This document shows positions 17,107-26,649 of a stretch of DNA of 64,000 bases, in pieces. The notes under the pieces are model-generated. The model was not told the DNA's origin, made no database searches, and saw only the letters and a list, made by a program, of their open reading frames with translations. Each line of letters opens with the position of its first letter. Positions within the stretch are counted from its first letter, which is position 1. This DNA comes from Sulfitobacter sp. SK012. Lineage in GTDB: Bacteria > Pseudomonadota > Alphaproteobacteria > Rhodobacterales > Rhodobacteraceae. The position numbers and the translations under genes are program-made. The stretch covers positions 4,464,001-4,528,000 of the forward strand of contig NZ_CP025804.1 in the NCBI RefSeq assembly GCF_003352085.1. The letters are read 5' to 3'.

Positions 17107-18144
17107 TTGTCCACGCCTTCAAAACGCCCGCTCACCCTCCGCGATGTATCCGAGGCATGCGGGGTTTCAGAAATGACAGTCAGCCGAGTGCTGCGTAAAA
17201 GCGGCGACGTCTCTGACGCAACCCGTGCGCGCGTGCTTGAGGCAGCCAAGACGCTGGGCTATGTGCCCAATCAGATCGCTGGATCCCTGGCCTCACAACG
17301 TGTCAATCTAGTGGCCGTCATTATTCCATCTTTGGGCAATATGGTTTTTCCCGAAGTTCTCAACGGCATCAATCAAGTTCTCGACAGCACACCGCTGCAA
17401 CCCGTTGTCGGTGTAACGGATTATCTGCCCGAAAAAGAAGAACGGGTACTCTATGAAATGCTGTCTTGGCGGCCCACAGGGGTCATCATCGCAGGGGTTG
17501 AGCATTCCGAAGCGACACGGGCCATGCTGCACAATGCCGGTATTCCTGTCGTTGAAATTATGGACACAGATGGCAATCCAGTCGATGCAAACGTAGGTAT
17601 CTCACACCGTCGCGCGGGGCGTGAAATGGCCAGTGCTATCTTGCGCGAGGGTTATGAACGGATTGGATTTCTTGGCACCAAGATGCCTTTGGACCACAGG
17701 GCTCGCAAGCGGTTCGAAGGGCTAACCGAAGGCTTGGCCAAGGCCGGCGTCGAAGTTGAAGACCGTGCTTTTTACTCCGGCGGTTCGGCACTCGCTAAGG
17801 GGCGCGAAATGACCCACGAGATGTTAGAGCGCTCTCCCGATCTCGATTTTCTGTATTATTCCAATGACATGATTGGTGCTGGCGGTCTCTTGTACTTGTT
17901 GGAAAAGGGCTACGATATTCCTGGCCAGATCGGTATTGCAGGCTTCAATGGCGTGGAGCTGCTGGACGGTCTACCGCGTAAGTTAGCCACAATGGACGCC
18001 TGCAGGGCCGAAATTGGCCGTGCCGCAGCAGAGATCATTCTGAGGCGTTCCGAAGGCGACGACGAGGACGCCGCGCCCGAACTCATCAAGTTGACGCCCA
18101 AGATCGCCTTTGGGGATACCTTGCGCCGCAACCAGCGAAGATGA
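17107..18144 (+). CDS. LacI-family transcriptional regulator
   Basis: DNA-binding regulator of about 345 residues. The N-terminal helix-turn-helix reads LTLRDVSEACGVSEMTVSRV, with the hinge helix near GYVPNQIAGSLAS. A periplasmic-binding-protein-like sensor domain follows (VAVIIPSLGNMVFPEVLNGI, GIAGFNGVELL). The preferred start is TTG 17107, six bases after AGGAA; a longer frame from 17017 lacks a ribosome site and would extend upstream of the HTH. The stop overlaps the ATG of the glycosylase gene by 4 bases. The target operon and ligand are not evident. Confidence 0.85.
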   Translation: MSTPSKRPLTLRDVSEACGVSEMTVSRVLRKSGDVSDATRARVLEAAKTLGYVPNQIAGSLASQRVNLVAVIIPSLGNMVFPEVLNGINQVLDSTPLQPVVGVTDYLPEKEERVLYEMLSWRPTGVIIAGVEHSEATRAMLHNAGIPVVEIMDTDGNPVDANVGISHRRAGREMASAILREGYERIGFLGTKMPLDHRARKRFEGLTEGLAKAGVEVEDRAFYSGGSALAKGREMTHEMLERSPDLDFLYYSNDMIGAGGLLYLLEKGYDIPGQIGIAGFNGVELLDGLPRKLATMDACRAEIGRAAAEIILRRSEGDDEDAAPELIKLTPKIAFGDTLRRNQRR

Positions 18145-19370
18145 CCGGCCCAACCCTTAGCAACACCCAAGCGCGGCGGCTATTTTTAGACCGGCATGCC
18201 TTGACCGACGCACCTCACGGAAGCGCAAAGGGCCCGGAATTGCTGAGCTTGATTGAGCGGCTCGGCTTCGTGCAACTGGACAGCATAAACACAGTCGCAC
18301 GGGCCCATGATCTTATCCTTTTCGCCCGTAAATCCCAATATAAGCCGCAGCATCTCAAGAAACTCTTCGAAGGGGATCGCGCCCTTTTTGAGCATTGGAC
18401 ACACGACGCCGCCATCATTCCTTTGGGCTATTACCCCTATTGGCAGATGCGCCGTGACCAAGATGCTGAACGGTTGCGCAAGCAATGGCAGAACGGACGC
18501 CGCGAAGGGTTTGAAGAACAATTTCAAGCCGTCTTGGAACACATCCGCACCCACGGAGCATGCGGATCATCCGACGTTGGAAAAGGCGAAAAACGTGGAT
18601 CCGGTGGATGGTGGGATTGGCATCCGTCCAAGACTGCGCTGGAATATCTTTGGCGCAGCGGTGAGATTTGTGTTGTGGGACGTGAAGGGTTCCAGAAACG
18701 TTACGACCTGACTGAAAGAGTATTGAACGACGCGCTCTGCGATCCAGCACAAGCCCCGTCTGTTGAAGCCACCGTAGAATGGTGCTGCAACGGTGCACTT
18801 GACCGACTTGGATTTGCCACTCATAGCGAAATTGCAGCGTTTTGGGGGCATATTAGGCCTGCCGCTGCGCGCGCATGGTGCTCGGCTGAGCTAAAGGCGG
18901 GCCGCATTGTCGAAGTCCAGATAACTGGGGCGGACGGTCAGACCCGCGCCGCGTTTGCACGCCCCGATGTGCAAGACGATCCTGCTCTCAATACCAAACC
19001 AACCAACCGCCTGCGTGTTCTCAGCCCCTTTGATCCTGCGCTACGCGACCGCAAACGGGCGCAGCGGCTGTTTGGGTTTTCCTACCGTATCGAAGTTTTT
19101 GTCCCCGAGCCAAAGCGTATCTATGGCTACTATGTCTTTCCCATTCTGCAGGGTGATCAGATCGTCGGCCGCGTCGACATGAAGGCTTTCCGGGACCGCG
19201 ATACGCTTGTGGTGCGGGCACTGTGGCCAGAACCGGGTATCAAATGGGGTAAGGGACGCATCGCTGCATTTGAAGCTGAGCTTCAACGCCTCACTCAGCT
19301 CGCCGGGGTTAGTAAATTCGAGTTCGGCGACGGTTGGTTGCGCGGCTCAGCTCAGCACCAATTCGGCTAG
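18141..19370 (+). CDS. YcaQ-like DNA glycosylase (winged-helix, HTH_42)
   Basis: 409 residues of the YcaQ/AlkX family, glycosylases that unhook interstrand crosslinks and alkylated bases. It has the QLDSINTVARAHDLILFAR segment with the catalytic QxD motif (near residue 38), EHWTHDAAIIP, WWDWHPSKTALEYLWRSGEI and the C-terminal RLRVLSPFDPALRDRKR and GRVDMKAFRDRD. Length fits. It starts by ATGA overlap with the LacI gene, so it is probably cotranscribed. It ends 24 bases inside the convergent iclR gene. Confidence 0.85.
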   Translation: MTGPTLSNTQARRLFLDRHALTDAPHGSAKGPELLSLIERLGFVQLDSINTVARAHDLILFARKSQYKPQHLKKLFEGDRALFEHWTHDAAIIPLGYYPYWQMRRDQDAERLRKQWQNGRREGFEEQFQAVLEHIRTHGACGSSDVGKGEKRGSGGWWDWHPSKTALEYLWRSGEICVVGREGFQKRYDLTERVLNDALCDPAQAPSVEATVEWCCNGALDRLGFATHSEIAAFWGHIRPAAARAWCSAELKAGRIVEVQITGADGQTRAAFARPDVQDDPALNTKPTNRLRVLSPFDPALRDRKRAQRLFGFSYRIEVFVPEPKRIYGYYVFPILQGDQIVGRVDMKAFRDRDTLVVRALWPEPGIKWGKGRIAAFEAELQRLTQLAGVSKFEFGDGWLRGSAQHQFG

Positions 19371-20120
19371 CTCTAGGGCTGCTGCTTGCAAGCGTGGAAT
19401 ATGGCCTGTCAGCGTCTCGAGACTGACTCGTTGGGTCGGCGCGTGTACAGACAGCGTTGCCATCAACCGCTTGTTGTCGTCCAAGATAGGCACCGCGACC
19501 GCGACCATGCCATCCATGAATTCTTCATTATCCGTTGAATACCCAGCGCTGCGGACAATCTCAATTTGCTCTTTCAAAGCATCTGGATCGGTCAAAGATT
19601 TGGCTGAGTGAGCCTCCAGCGTCGCAAGGTTGAGGTATTTGGAGAATAAACGCGGTGCCAGCGTCGACAGATACATCTTACCACTGGCCGTACAGTGAAA
19701 CGGCACTTCCGTTCCAATAGGCAACTGAATGCGCAGCGGCCATTTTGTTTCAACGCGGTCCAGATAGATCATCGCGTGCCGCTCCGGCATCGCAATGTTG
19801 CAGGTCTCTCCGATCTCTTTGGCCAGTGCGTTCAACACCGTCAATCGGACCATCCGTACTCGTGCAGAAGACAGGACATTAACTGAGAGCTTCCGCAACC
19901 GCTGACCGGGGGCATAGGAGCGCCCATCAATATCGCGCTGTAAAAACCCTTCTTGTTCCAACGTATGGAACAGCCGGTGAATGGTTGGCTTGGGCAGACC
20001 CAAAGCCTCGTTCGCCGCCGTGGGTGTAGTGGGTTCTCCGACCCGCGCCAGTTCTTCCAACAGCAAGAGCAACCTTAGATTGGTTGGTATAGCTTTGTCG
20101 GACATACTAGCGTCAGGCAT
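19347..20120 (-). CDS. IclR-family transcriptional regulator
   Basis: 257 residues. The N-terminal winged helix includes TAANEALGLPKPTIHRLFHT. The effector domain follows, with YLDRVETKWPLRI, TASGKMYLSTL, GYSTDNEEFMDGMVAVAVPI and a C-terminal LSVHAP. IclR proteins usually control carbon-source genes. It lies 17 bases before the TRAP genes on the same strand, behind dctM, and probably regulates the TRAP operon and the divergent oxidoreductase cluster. The first ATG is used; a second at 20105 is possible. Confidence 0.9.
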   Translation of the reverse strand: MPDASMSDKAIPTNLRLLLLLEELARVGEPTTPTAANEALGLPKPTIHRLFHTLEQEGFLQRDIDGRSYAPGQRLRKLSVNVLSSARVRMVRLTVLNALAKEIGETCNIAMPERHAMIYLDRVETKWPLRIQLPIGTEVPFHCTASGKMYLSTLAPRLFSKYLNLATLEAHSAKSLTDPDALKEQIEIVRSAGYSTDNEEFMDGMVAVAVPILDDNKRLMATLSVHAPTQRVSLETLTGHIPRLQAAALELAELVLS

Positions 20121-20137
20121 GGGTCGGAGACTTTCTT

Positions 20138-21496
20138 TTATCTACTCGGCAGGAGCACTAATGCTAGGTCAGGAATAAGTGCAACCAAAATCCACACACT
20201 GATCAAAGCGACAAGGTATGGAACGATGTACCTGAGCAGTCTGAAGTAGGGCACACCCGTTACGCCACTGGCCACATAGAGGTTCAGACCGTAGGGAGGC
20301 GTAATAAATCCAATCGAAGCACCAACAAGGAAGATCACCGCGAAGTGGATCGGATCGACCCCCACGGATGCAGCGATTGGGGCCAAGATAGGTGCGAGAA
20401 TGATCGTTACGGGCAATGATTCTAGGATCATGCCGGTCACAAACACAATTGCCATCGATGTGAACAGAACAGCGTAGTAACCGCCCATGCCTGTCACAAA
20501 TGCACCAATGAATTCCTTCGCGCCCAACGATGACATCACCTGTTGCATCGCAACAGATACGGCAATCAGCGGAACCAAGATACCGGTGATCTGCGCAGAC
20601 CGCGAGACGATGTTTGGCAGGCTCAGCAAGGTAAAGCCCTCTACCACAAACATCGACGCAACGGACTTTTCTTCGACTGGCTTGTCGGTGCCATCACCCA
20701 TGATCTTGTTGAGTGGATAGCTGATCATGCCAACGATGATACAAAAGCCGACTGTCACACCAGCGGCTTCGGTAGGTGAGAACTTACCAGAGTAAATGCC
20801 CCACAGAACCAGGCCGATAGCGAAGAAGCCCAACCATGCACCGATTGCTGTTTTGATCACACGCAGTGGCGACAGACGGATCAAGAAACCCCAACCGTTG
20901 ATCGTACAGATGATGAAAGCTGCCGTCATCATGGCAAGAACCATCAACGCACCCGGCACGATACCAGCGATGAACAGGTCAGAAATTGGCAGGTTCAACA
21001 AGAACCCGTAGACGATAAAGATAATCGACGGCGGGATGATGATACCAACCGTACCACCCGCAGCAGCTGTTGCTGCCGAGAACCGTTCATCATAGCCACC
21101 TTTGACCATTTCAGGATGAAGCATCGAACCGATCGTTGCTGTGGTCGCTGAGTTGGACCCAGAGATCGCCGCAAACAGACCGCAGGCTGCAATGGCCGCC
21201 ATGGCCAAACCGCCGCGCAACCACCCTAAACAGGAATAGGCAAAATCCGACAATCGTCGCGCAATTCCAGATTGGTTGATCAAATCCCCAGTTAAGATGA
21301 ACAGGGGCATCGCCAAAAGAGCAAAGCCTTTGTTGAAAACGTTCAGCAGTTCGTTGCCCGTGTTGTCCAAGGGCAGGTCGATCACAAAGCTACAGCCGAT
21401 CACCCAGTAGAAGATAACCAGCAACACTGGCGTACCCAGCATGAAGAAAATTGTCACAGCGATAGAAATAAGCGTAATCCAAGATCCATCGGTCAT
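20138..21496 (-). CDS. dctM: TRAP transporter large permease
   Basis: DctM-type membrane subunit, about 452 residues, that moves the solute with sodium ions using DctP-bound substrate. The hydrophobic profile gives about 12 segments. Family stretches are LLAMPLFILTGDLINQSG, AAISGSNSATTATIGSM, GIIIPPSIIFIVYGFL, VTIILAPILAPIAASVG and VGASIGFITPPYGLNLYVA. The ATG at 21496 overlaps the dctQ stop as TAATG, a sign of translational coupling. The preceding in-frame ATG at 21559 would cut into dctQ and is rejected. Confidence 0.93.
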   Translation of the reverse strand: MTDGSWITLISIAVTIFFMLGTPVLLVIFYWVIGCSFVIDLPLDNTGNELLNVFNKGFALLAMPLFILTGDLINQSGIARRLSDFAYSCLGWLRGGLAMAAIAACGLFAAISGSNSATTATIGSMLHPEMVKGGYDERFSAATAAAGGTVGIIIPPSIIFIVYGFLLNLPISDLFIAGIVPGALMVLAMMTAAFIICTINGWGFLIRLSPLRVIKTAIGAWLGFFAIGLVLWGIYSGKFSPTEAAGVTVGFCIIVGMISYPLNKIMGDGTDKPVEEKSVASMFVVEGFTLLSLPNIVSRSAQITGILVPLIAVSVAMQQVMSSLGAKEFIGAFVTGMGGYYAVLFTSMAIVFVTGMILESLPVTIILAPILAPIAASVGVDPIHFAVIFLVGASIGFITPPYGLNLYVASGVTGVPYFRLLRYIVPYLVALISVWILVALIPDLALVLLPSR

Positions 21497-22164
21497 TAGA
21501 CATCCCCCCCAATAACGGCTTGTTTGATAATTGGGTTTCCAGCTTTGAAATTGCTCCAATCTTCAAGCCAATTGCCGACCACGCGGCCTGACATCAAAGT
21601 AAACGCGATCGGAACAGTGATGTAGAACCACCACTTCATAACATCATCGACCCCATCCACCATCTGAAAGTTATCGGCAGAATACGCGGTGAACCGCAAA
21701 GAAGTTGTAATCGCAAGCAGGCAGAATCCAAGCCACAGAACAGCGTCTAGGCTCAACGTAGCCATCTGGCGCACTGGGCTCATCTTTGAGCGGAATTCGC
21801 TAAAGCTCAGGTGCGTGCGCAATTTTACGTTATAGGAACACCCGAACCACGCCATAATCATGAACAGGAACGGTGGGACCGTTGTAGATCCAGACCACTG
21901 GCTGGAGAATACAAACCGGTCGATTACACCCCAAAAGATGATCGCCGCGATCACAAGGTAAGCAACCACTGATATGCCGCGTTCTAGATGGCGTTCGATG
22001 AAGGGAACACTCTTGAACAAAAGATGCGCCAGGAAACCTCCAACCAGTGTCACAACGACCCCAAAAAGCCACATCCCATCTGAGTAAAATGCGGTCTTCA
22101 TTTCCCATGGATCGCCAGACAGTATGGCAGGTATAACTGACCATGCTTCGGACAAAATCGACAT
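21496..22164 (-). CDS. dctQ: TRAP transporter small permease
   Basis: DctQ-type subunit, 222 residues, with four main hydrophobic segments (GVVVTLVGGFLAHLLF, GISVVAYLVIAAIIFWGVID, LDAVLWLGFCLLAI, WFYITVPIAFTLMSG). It pairs with DctM. AFGCSYNVKLRTHLSF-like sequence is in the middle loop. The ATG sits after GAAGAGGGGGGATA. A terminator hairpin separates it from dctP upstream, so the membrane subunits are probably made in smaller amounts than the binding protein. Confidence 0.9.
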   Translation of the reverse strand: MSILSEAWSVIPAILSGDPWEMKTAFYSDGMWLFGVVVTLVGGFLAHLLFKSVPFIERHLERGISVVAYLVIAAIIFWGVIDRFVFSSQWSGSTTVPPFLFMIMAWFGCSYNVKLRTHLSFSEFRSKMSPVRQMATLSLDAVLWLGFCLLAITTSLRFTAYSADNFQMVDGVDDVMKWWFYITVPIAFTLMSGRVVGNWLEDWSNFKAGNPIIKQAVIGGDV

Positions 22165-22231
22165 AAATATCCCCCCTCTTCGACACTCAGTTGCGACCTG
22201 ACTGCCAACGTTCGACGTCTGAAAAACGGCT

Positions 22232-22266
22232 AAAAAAAGGCCGACCCGCCATGTGCGGATCGGCCC
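22232..22266 (-). terminator. Terminator/attenuator between dctP and dctQ
   Basis: On the minus strand GGCCGATCCGC-ACAT-GGCGGGTCGGCC is followed by TTTTTTTAG. It starts about 19 bases after the dctP stop, within a 120-base gap. Read-through would give low dctQM expression relative to dctP. Confidence 0.75.
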
Positions 22267-22284
22267 AAGACTAGTTCAAGAAGT

Positions 22285-23517
22285 TTAGGACTTCCACCAG
22301 CGACGTGGTTCAACGTTCTCTGGCTTTGTGTCGCCGTCGATTGTGCGAACTTCGTCGTAGATTTCCTGATACGTATCACGGCCACCGGACCAGCCGTTCA
22401 GACGCTCACGCCATTGCTCCCACAACTGTGGTTGGAACTCTGGAGAACACATCATCTCCGCTTTCTTGATTTCCTCATCGGACAAGAATGCGTTGCGGAC
22501 GTTGTTTTCAGCAAAGATTGTGCCTGGCAGCATTGGATCAGACTGGCCTACAGTTTTCACCAGTGCCGCTTCGTTCGCTGCCTGAACGTGCGTTTGCGCC
22601 CAGTAGGAAGATTCCATAACCGCGTCCTGCAGATCGCCGGACAGACCATCGAATACAGATGCGTTCATGGAAGTAGCTTCTGTACCGCAGAAGAAGTTCA
22701 AGTGAACAGACTGGGATACAACTGGTGACATGTTGGCGTATGCAACCGCAGATGCCCATGTTTCCGCGCCATCAATCAGGCCTTGCTTCAGACCGTCGAG
22801 TGTTTCTTCCCATGCGACTGGAACCGGGTTCAGATTCATGGCTTCCATCGCGATGCGACCAAGCTGTGTACCTGTAACGCGGTTTTTCGTGCCAGCGAGT
22901 TGCTCTACGGATGTAACCGTTGGCTTATCTTCCCATGCCAGACCCAACTGGATGCCACGCAGTTCAGCGTGAGAGAACAACAGCTTCAGGCCGTGACGCT
23001 TTTCATAAGGCTCGCGTAGCAGTGCTTGGGACGCGGGTGAATACAAGAAGTGGTACTGATCCGCGCGGTTACGGAACATGTATGCATAGTCCAGCACGTT
23101 CAAGTAAGGTGCACCACCAGCGGAGTTCTGTGTGGAAGCCGCATAGAAATCAACGATGCCTTGCTGACATTTCTCAACGCATGACGTCTGACCACAGATT
23201 TGGTTGTCGCCGATAAACTCGATGCGGATCTCACCATCTGTACGTGATTCCAGGTCGCGACAGAATTCCAACGCGCCCGCGCGTTCGATCAAAAGGTTCC
23301 GTGCGTTAAAGCCAGACGCGCCGAATTTAAACGTATGCTTTGCTTCTTTAGTGAAGCGTTTGTCATACGTGGTTTCTGCGGCGTTCGCGAGATTCGCGAG
23401 GCTCATCACGCCACCAGCACCGCCGGCTGCCAACAAAGTTGAGCTCATGCCATAACGCCCTGCGACCTTGAAAAGGTCCCGGCGCGAAATGCCCTTCAGT
23501 CTGTTCTGTATACTCAT
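22285..23517 (-). CDS. dctP: TRAP substrate-binding protein, Tat-exported
   Basis: DctP-type periplasmic receptor, about 410 residues, with a twin-arginine signal (SRRDLFKVAGRYG, residues near 11-15) and a cleavable hydrophobic part. The mature region has FKFGASGFNARNLLIERA, CQQGIVDFYAASTQ and GLIDGAETWASAVAYANMS. Start ATG 23517 has a GGAGGAACTAAA ribosome site; the longer frame does not. Tat export is used by some TRAP receptors. The substrate is unknown, but the neighbours (GMC and DadA-like oxidoreductases) suggest an organic acid, alcohol or amino acid. Confidence 0.9.
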   Translation of the reverse strand: MSIQNRLKGISRRDLFKVAGRYGMSSTLLAAGGAGGVMSLANLANAAETTYDKRFTKEAKHTFKFGASGFNARNLLIERAGALEFCRDLESRTDGEIRIEFIGDNQICGQTSCVEKCQQGIVDFYAASTQNSAGGAPYLNVLDYAYMFRNRADQYHFLYSPASQALLREPYEKRHGLKLLFSHAELRGIQLGLAWEDKPTVTSVEQLAGTKNRVTGTQLGRIAMEAMNLNPVPVAWEETLDGLKQGLIDGAETWASAVAYANMSPVVSQSVHLNFFCGTEATSMNASVFDGLSGDLQDAVMESSYWAQTHVQAANEAALVKTVGQSDPMLPGTIFAENNVRNAFLSDEEIKKAEMMCSPEFQPQLWEQWRERLNGWSGGRDTYQEIYDEVRTIDGDTKPENVEPRRWWKS

Positions 23518-23576
23518 TTTAGTTCCTCCCGTTAAGTGTTTCTCGATTATTGAGACTTTTTGTTTCAAAAAACACT

Positions 23577-23589
23577 AGTATGAAATACT
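23577..23589. promoter_or_regulatory. Small inverted repeat in divergent dctP/GMC promoter
   Basis: AGTAT-GAA-ATACT in the 115-base gap between two divergent start codons. It may be part of an operator for the nearby IclR regulator. The repeat is short, so this is weak evidence. Confidence 0.25.
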
Positions 23590-23632
23590 GCTTCTGTATA
23601 GAATTTTTTTACAATATCCGGGAGAATGTGAA

Positions 23633-25234
23633 ATGGAAGCAGATTTCATCGTCGTTGGTGCCGGCTCCGCAGGGTGCGTGCTGGCCAGCAGATTGAGTGC
23701 CGACCCAAAGAATAACGTCATCCTTCTTGAAGCTGGCGGGCGCGATCTGAACCCGTGGATTCACATCCCCGTCGGTTACTTTAAGACCATCCATGACCCC
23801 AAAGTCGATTGGTGTTACAAGACTGAACCCGATCCTGGCCTGAACGGTCGCTCCATCGAATGGCCCCGCGGCAAGGTTCTGGGCGGGTCTTCTTCGCTGA
23901 ATGGCCTTCTCTATGTCCGAGGACAGCCGCAAGACTACGATCGCTGGCGTCAGATGGGTAACGCCGGTTGGGGCTGGGACGATGTGCTTCCCTTGTTCAA
24001 GCGGGCTGAGAAAAATGAACGCGGTGCCGATGAGTATCACGGCGACCAAGGCCCACTGTCGGTCTCAAACATGCGCATTCAACGCCCGATCACCGATGCT
24101 TGGGTCGCCTCTGCGCAGGCGGCTGGCTACAAGTTCAATCCAGATTATAACGGTGCGGATCAGGAAGGCGTGGGCTTCTTTCAGCTAACTTCCCGCAATG
24201 GGCGCCGCTGCAGCAGTGCTGTCGCTTATCTTAACCCCGTCAAGTCGCGACCAAACCTCCAGATCATCACGCATGCTCAGGTCGAGAAAGTCGTGATCGA
24301 AGACAAACGAGCCACAGGCGTTGTTTACACAGATCGCTCTGGCAAAAAACAAACCGTCACTGCGCGGCGCGAGATCATCTTGTCCGGCGGCTCCATCAAC
24401 TCACCTCAAATACTGATGTTGTCGGGCATTGGTGAAGCGGATCAACTGGCAGAACACGGCATCGAAGTTGTGCAGGACCTGCACGGCGTCGGCAAGAACA
24501 TGCAAGACCACCTGCAAGCGCGCCTCGTCTATAAATGCAACGAGCCCACTTTGAATGATGAAGTTGGGTCATTGTTTGGCCAAGCCAAGATCGGGCTGAA
24601 ATACCTGATGTTCCGCGCAGGCCCCATGACCATGGCCGCTAGCCTTGCAACTGGGTTCATGAAAACTCGCTCCGATATGGAGACGCCTGACATCCAATTT
24701 CATGTACAACCTTTGTCGGCAGAAAACCCCGGCAAAGGTGCTGACAAATTCTCGGCGTTTACGATGTCCGTGTGTCAACTACGGCCCGAAAGCAAAGGCG
24801 AAATCAGGCTGTCATCTGCTGATCCGCGCACCTATCCAACCATCCACCCCAACTATCTGGCCACCGAAACGGACTGCCGCACCATCGTTGAGGGTGTGAA
24901 TATTGCCCGCCGCATTGCACGTCATGCGCCGCTGACCTCGAAGATTTCAGAGGAATACCGGCCGCATGCAGACCTCGATATCAACGACTATGACGCCACG
25001 TTGAATTGGGCGCGGGACAACACCGCATCGATTTACCACCCAACTGGTACCTGTAAAATGGGCAACGGCAAATCAGCTGTGGTTGACGCGCGCCTGCGGG
25101 TGCACGGCATCCAAGGACTTCGTGTCGCCGATTGCTCTATTATGCCAGAAATCGTCTCAGGCAACACCAACGCGCCCGCCATCATGATTGGAGAAAAAGC
25201 CAGCGATCTGATTCTCGAAGACGCGCGCAGCTGA
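23633..25234 (+). CDS. GMC-family FAD oxidoreductase
   Basis: 533 residues, related to choline and alcohol dehydrogenases. The FAD dinucleotide site is FIVVGAGSAGCVLASRLS. Further motifs are WPRGKVLGGSSSLNGLLYVR, NPDYNGADQEGVG, LSGGSINSPQILMLSGIG (GMC signature 2), and a C-terminal YHPTGTCKMG with the catalytic His and VADCSIMPEIVSGNTNAPA. It oxidises an alcohol group of an unknown substrate. It is divergent from the TRAP dctP gene and probably shares its regulation. ATG 23633 follows GGGAG. Confidence 0.93.
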   Translation: MEADFIVVGAGSAGCVLASRLSADPKNNVILLEAGGRDLNPWIHIPVGYFKTIHDPKVDWCYKTEPDPGLNGRSIEWPRGKVLGGSSSLNGLLYVRGQPQDYDRWRQMGNAGWGWDDVLPLFKRAEKNERGADEYHGDQGPLSVSNMRIQRPITDAWVASAQAAGYKFNPDYNGADQEGVGFFQLTSRNGRRCSSAVAYLNPVKSRPNLQIITHAQVEKVVIEDKRATGVVYTDRSGKKQTVTARREIILSGGSINSPQILMLSGIGEADQLAEHGIEVVQDLHGVGKNMQDHLQARLVYKCNEPTLNDEVGSLFGQAKIGLKYLMFRAGPMTMAASLATGFMKTRSDMETPDIQFHVQPLSAENPGKGADKFSAFTMSVCQLRPESKGEIRLSSADPRTYPTIHPNYLATETDCRTIVEGVNIARRIARHAPLTSKISEEYRPHADLDINDYDATLNWARDNTASIYHPTGTCKMGNGKSAVVDARLRVHGIQGLRVADCSIMPEIVSGNTNAPAIMIGEKASDLILEDARS

Positions 25235-25366
25235 CTGCAGACCAGTTGGCAGAGGTCCCCTGCAACGAACAACGTTTACAATTTATCAACATTTTATTGA
25301 CGTGATGTCAAATTGTGCCAGTATGCGCTCAAAGGAATCGTCACTCATGCTGCCACCCTTGTGTAA

Positions 25367-26629
25367 ATGTCTGCGCCGATGAAGCGTCATGTCGCCGTGA
25401 TCGGCGCAGGAATCGTCGGCGTATCGTCAGCCATTTGGTTGAAACGCGCAGGGGCAGATGTAACGCTGGTTGACCGCGCAGCACCCGGTTCAGGCACATC
25501 CCACGGCAACGCAGGCGTGCTGGCCGCCTGCTCTATGGTGCCTGTGACCGGTCCGGGGTTGGCCCTAAAAGCTCCAGGCATGGTCTTTGATAAAAACTCT
25601 CCCTTGTTCGTGCGTTGGGGATATCTGCCACGGATGCTGCCATGGCTGCGCGATTACCTGAAGCACGCCAACGACACCGATACGCGGCGCATCGCACGTG
25701 GTCTGACCCCCATCGTTAGTGACACTGTGAGCCAGCACAAATCCCTTTGCGCAGATCTTGGGCTCGAAGATTGGGTCCAGGACAGTGACTACTGCTTTGC
25801 CTACACTGATCGACGCGCCTTTGACCTTGATCACTATACTTGGGCCCGCCGTGCAGAAGCCGGGTTTGTACCCGAACTGATCGAAGGTGCGAACGTCCAC
25901 GATGTTGAGCCCTCCCTGAGCAAAGATATTGGCTGCATCGCAATGTTGCGTGATCACGGCTTTATTCGGGATCCCGGCGAATACGTTAAGGCACTTGCGA
26001 TGGCCTTTCAGGATATGGGCGGAAAATTTCGCGGAGCCGACGTACAGGACTTCGACTTAAGCAGCGGTAAAATTACCGGGATTGAGACCAGCCAAGGCCG
26101 CATTGATTGTGACGATGTGGTGCTGGCAACCGGTGTCTGGTCCAAACCCCTGATGGCCAAACTAGGCCTGAACGTCCCGCTCGAATCCGAGCGCGGCTAC
26201 CACATTGTTTTTAAAAATGCCCAAGGCGGCCCAACCCGGCCCATTATGATCGCGAGCGGAAAATTTGTGGCGACTCCCATGGAGCAAGGTCTCCGCTGTG
26301 CAGGTATCCTCGAATTCGGTGGGCTTGAGGCGGGGCCGTCCAAAGCCCCCCTTGCCCTGCTCCGTCAACAGGCAAAATCTGCGTTTCCTGAACTTACCGC
26401 CACCGATGAAATAGAATGGCTGGGGCACAGACCCGCCCCCAGCGACAGCCTGCCGCTTATTGGGCAAGTTGGGACAAGTCGGGTCTACACAGCCTTCGGG
26501 CATCACCACATTGGCTTGACGAGTGGCCCAAAAACGGGTCGCCTGATCGCAGGGCTGATTACGGGGCAGCCTCATAATACTGATCTGACCCCTTACGAAC
26601 CACAACGTTTCGGAAACATACCGAATTAA
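25367..26629 (+). CDS. FAD-dependent D-amino acid dehydrogenase-like oxidoreductase
   Basis: 420 residues of the DadA type. The N-terminal FAD motif is VAVIGAGIVGVSSAIWL, then SGTSHGNAGVLAACSM. The C-terminal part has WLGHRPAPSDSLPLIGQVG and AFGHHHIGLTSGPKTGRLIA, standard for D-amino acid dehydrogenases. It deaminates a D-amino acid or oxidises a cyclic amine; substrate unknown. It follows the GMC gene and precedes a dctP gene by 20 bases, so it is probably cotranscribed with TRAP2. An in-frame ATG at 25379 is also possible. Confidence 0.88.
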   Translation: MSAPMKRHVAVIGAGIVGVSSAIWLKRAGADVTLVDRAAPGSGTSHGNAGVLAACSMVPVTGPGLALKAPGMVFDKNSPLFVRWGYLPRMLPWLRDYLKHANDTDTRRIARGLTPIVSDTVSQHKSLCADLGLEDWVQDSDYCFAYTDRRAFDLDHYTWARRAEAGFVPELIEGANVHDVEPSLSKDIGCIAMLRDHGFIRDPGEYVKALAMAFQDMGGKFRGADVQDFDLSSGKITGIETSQGRIDCDDVVLATGVWSKPLMAKLGLNVPLESERGYHIVFKNAQGGPTRPIMIASGKFVATPMEQGLRCAGILEFGGLEAGPSKAPLALLRQQAKSAFPELTATDEIEWLGHRPAPSDSLPLIGQVGTSRVYTAFGHHHIGLTSGPKTGRLIAGLITGQPHNTDLTPYEPQRFGNIPN

Positions 26630-26649
26630 AAACCAACCGGGAGACTACC

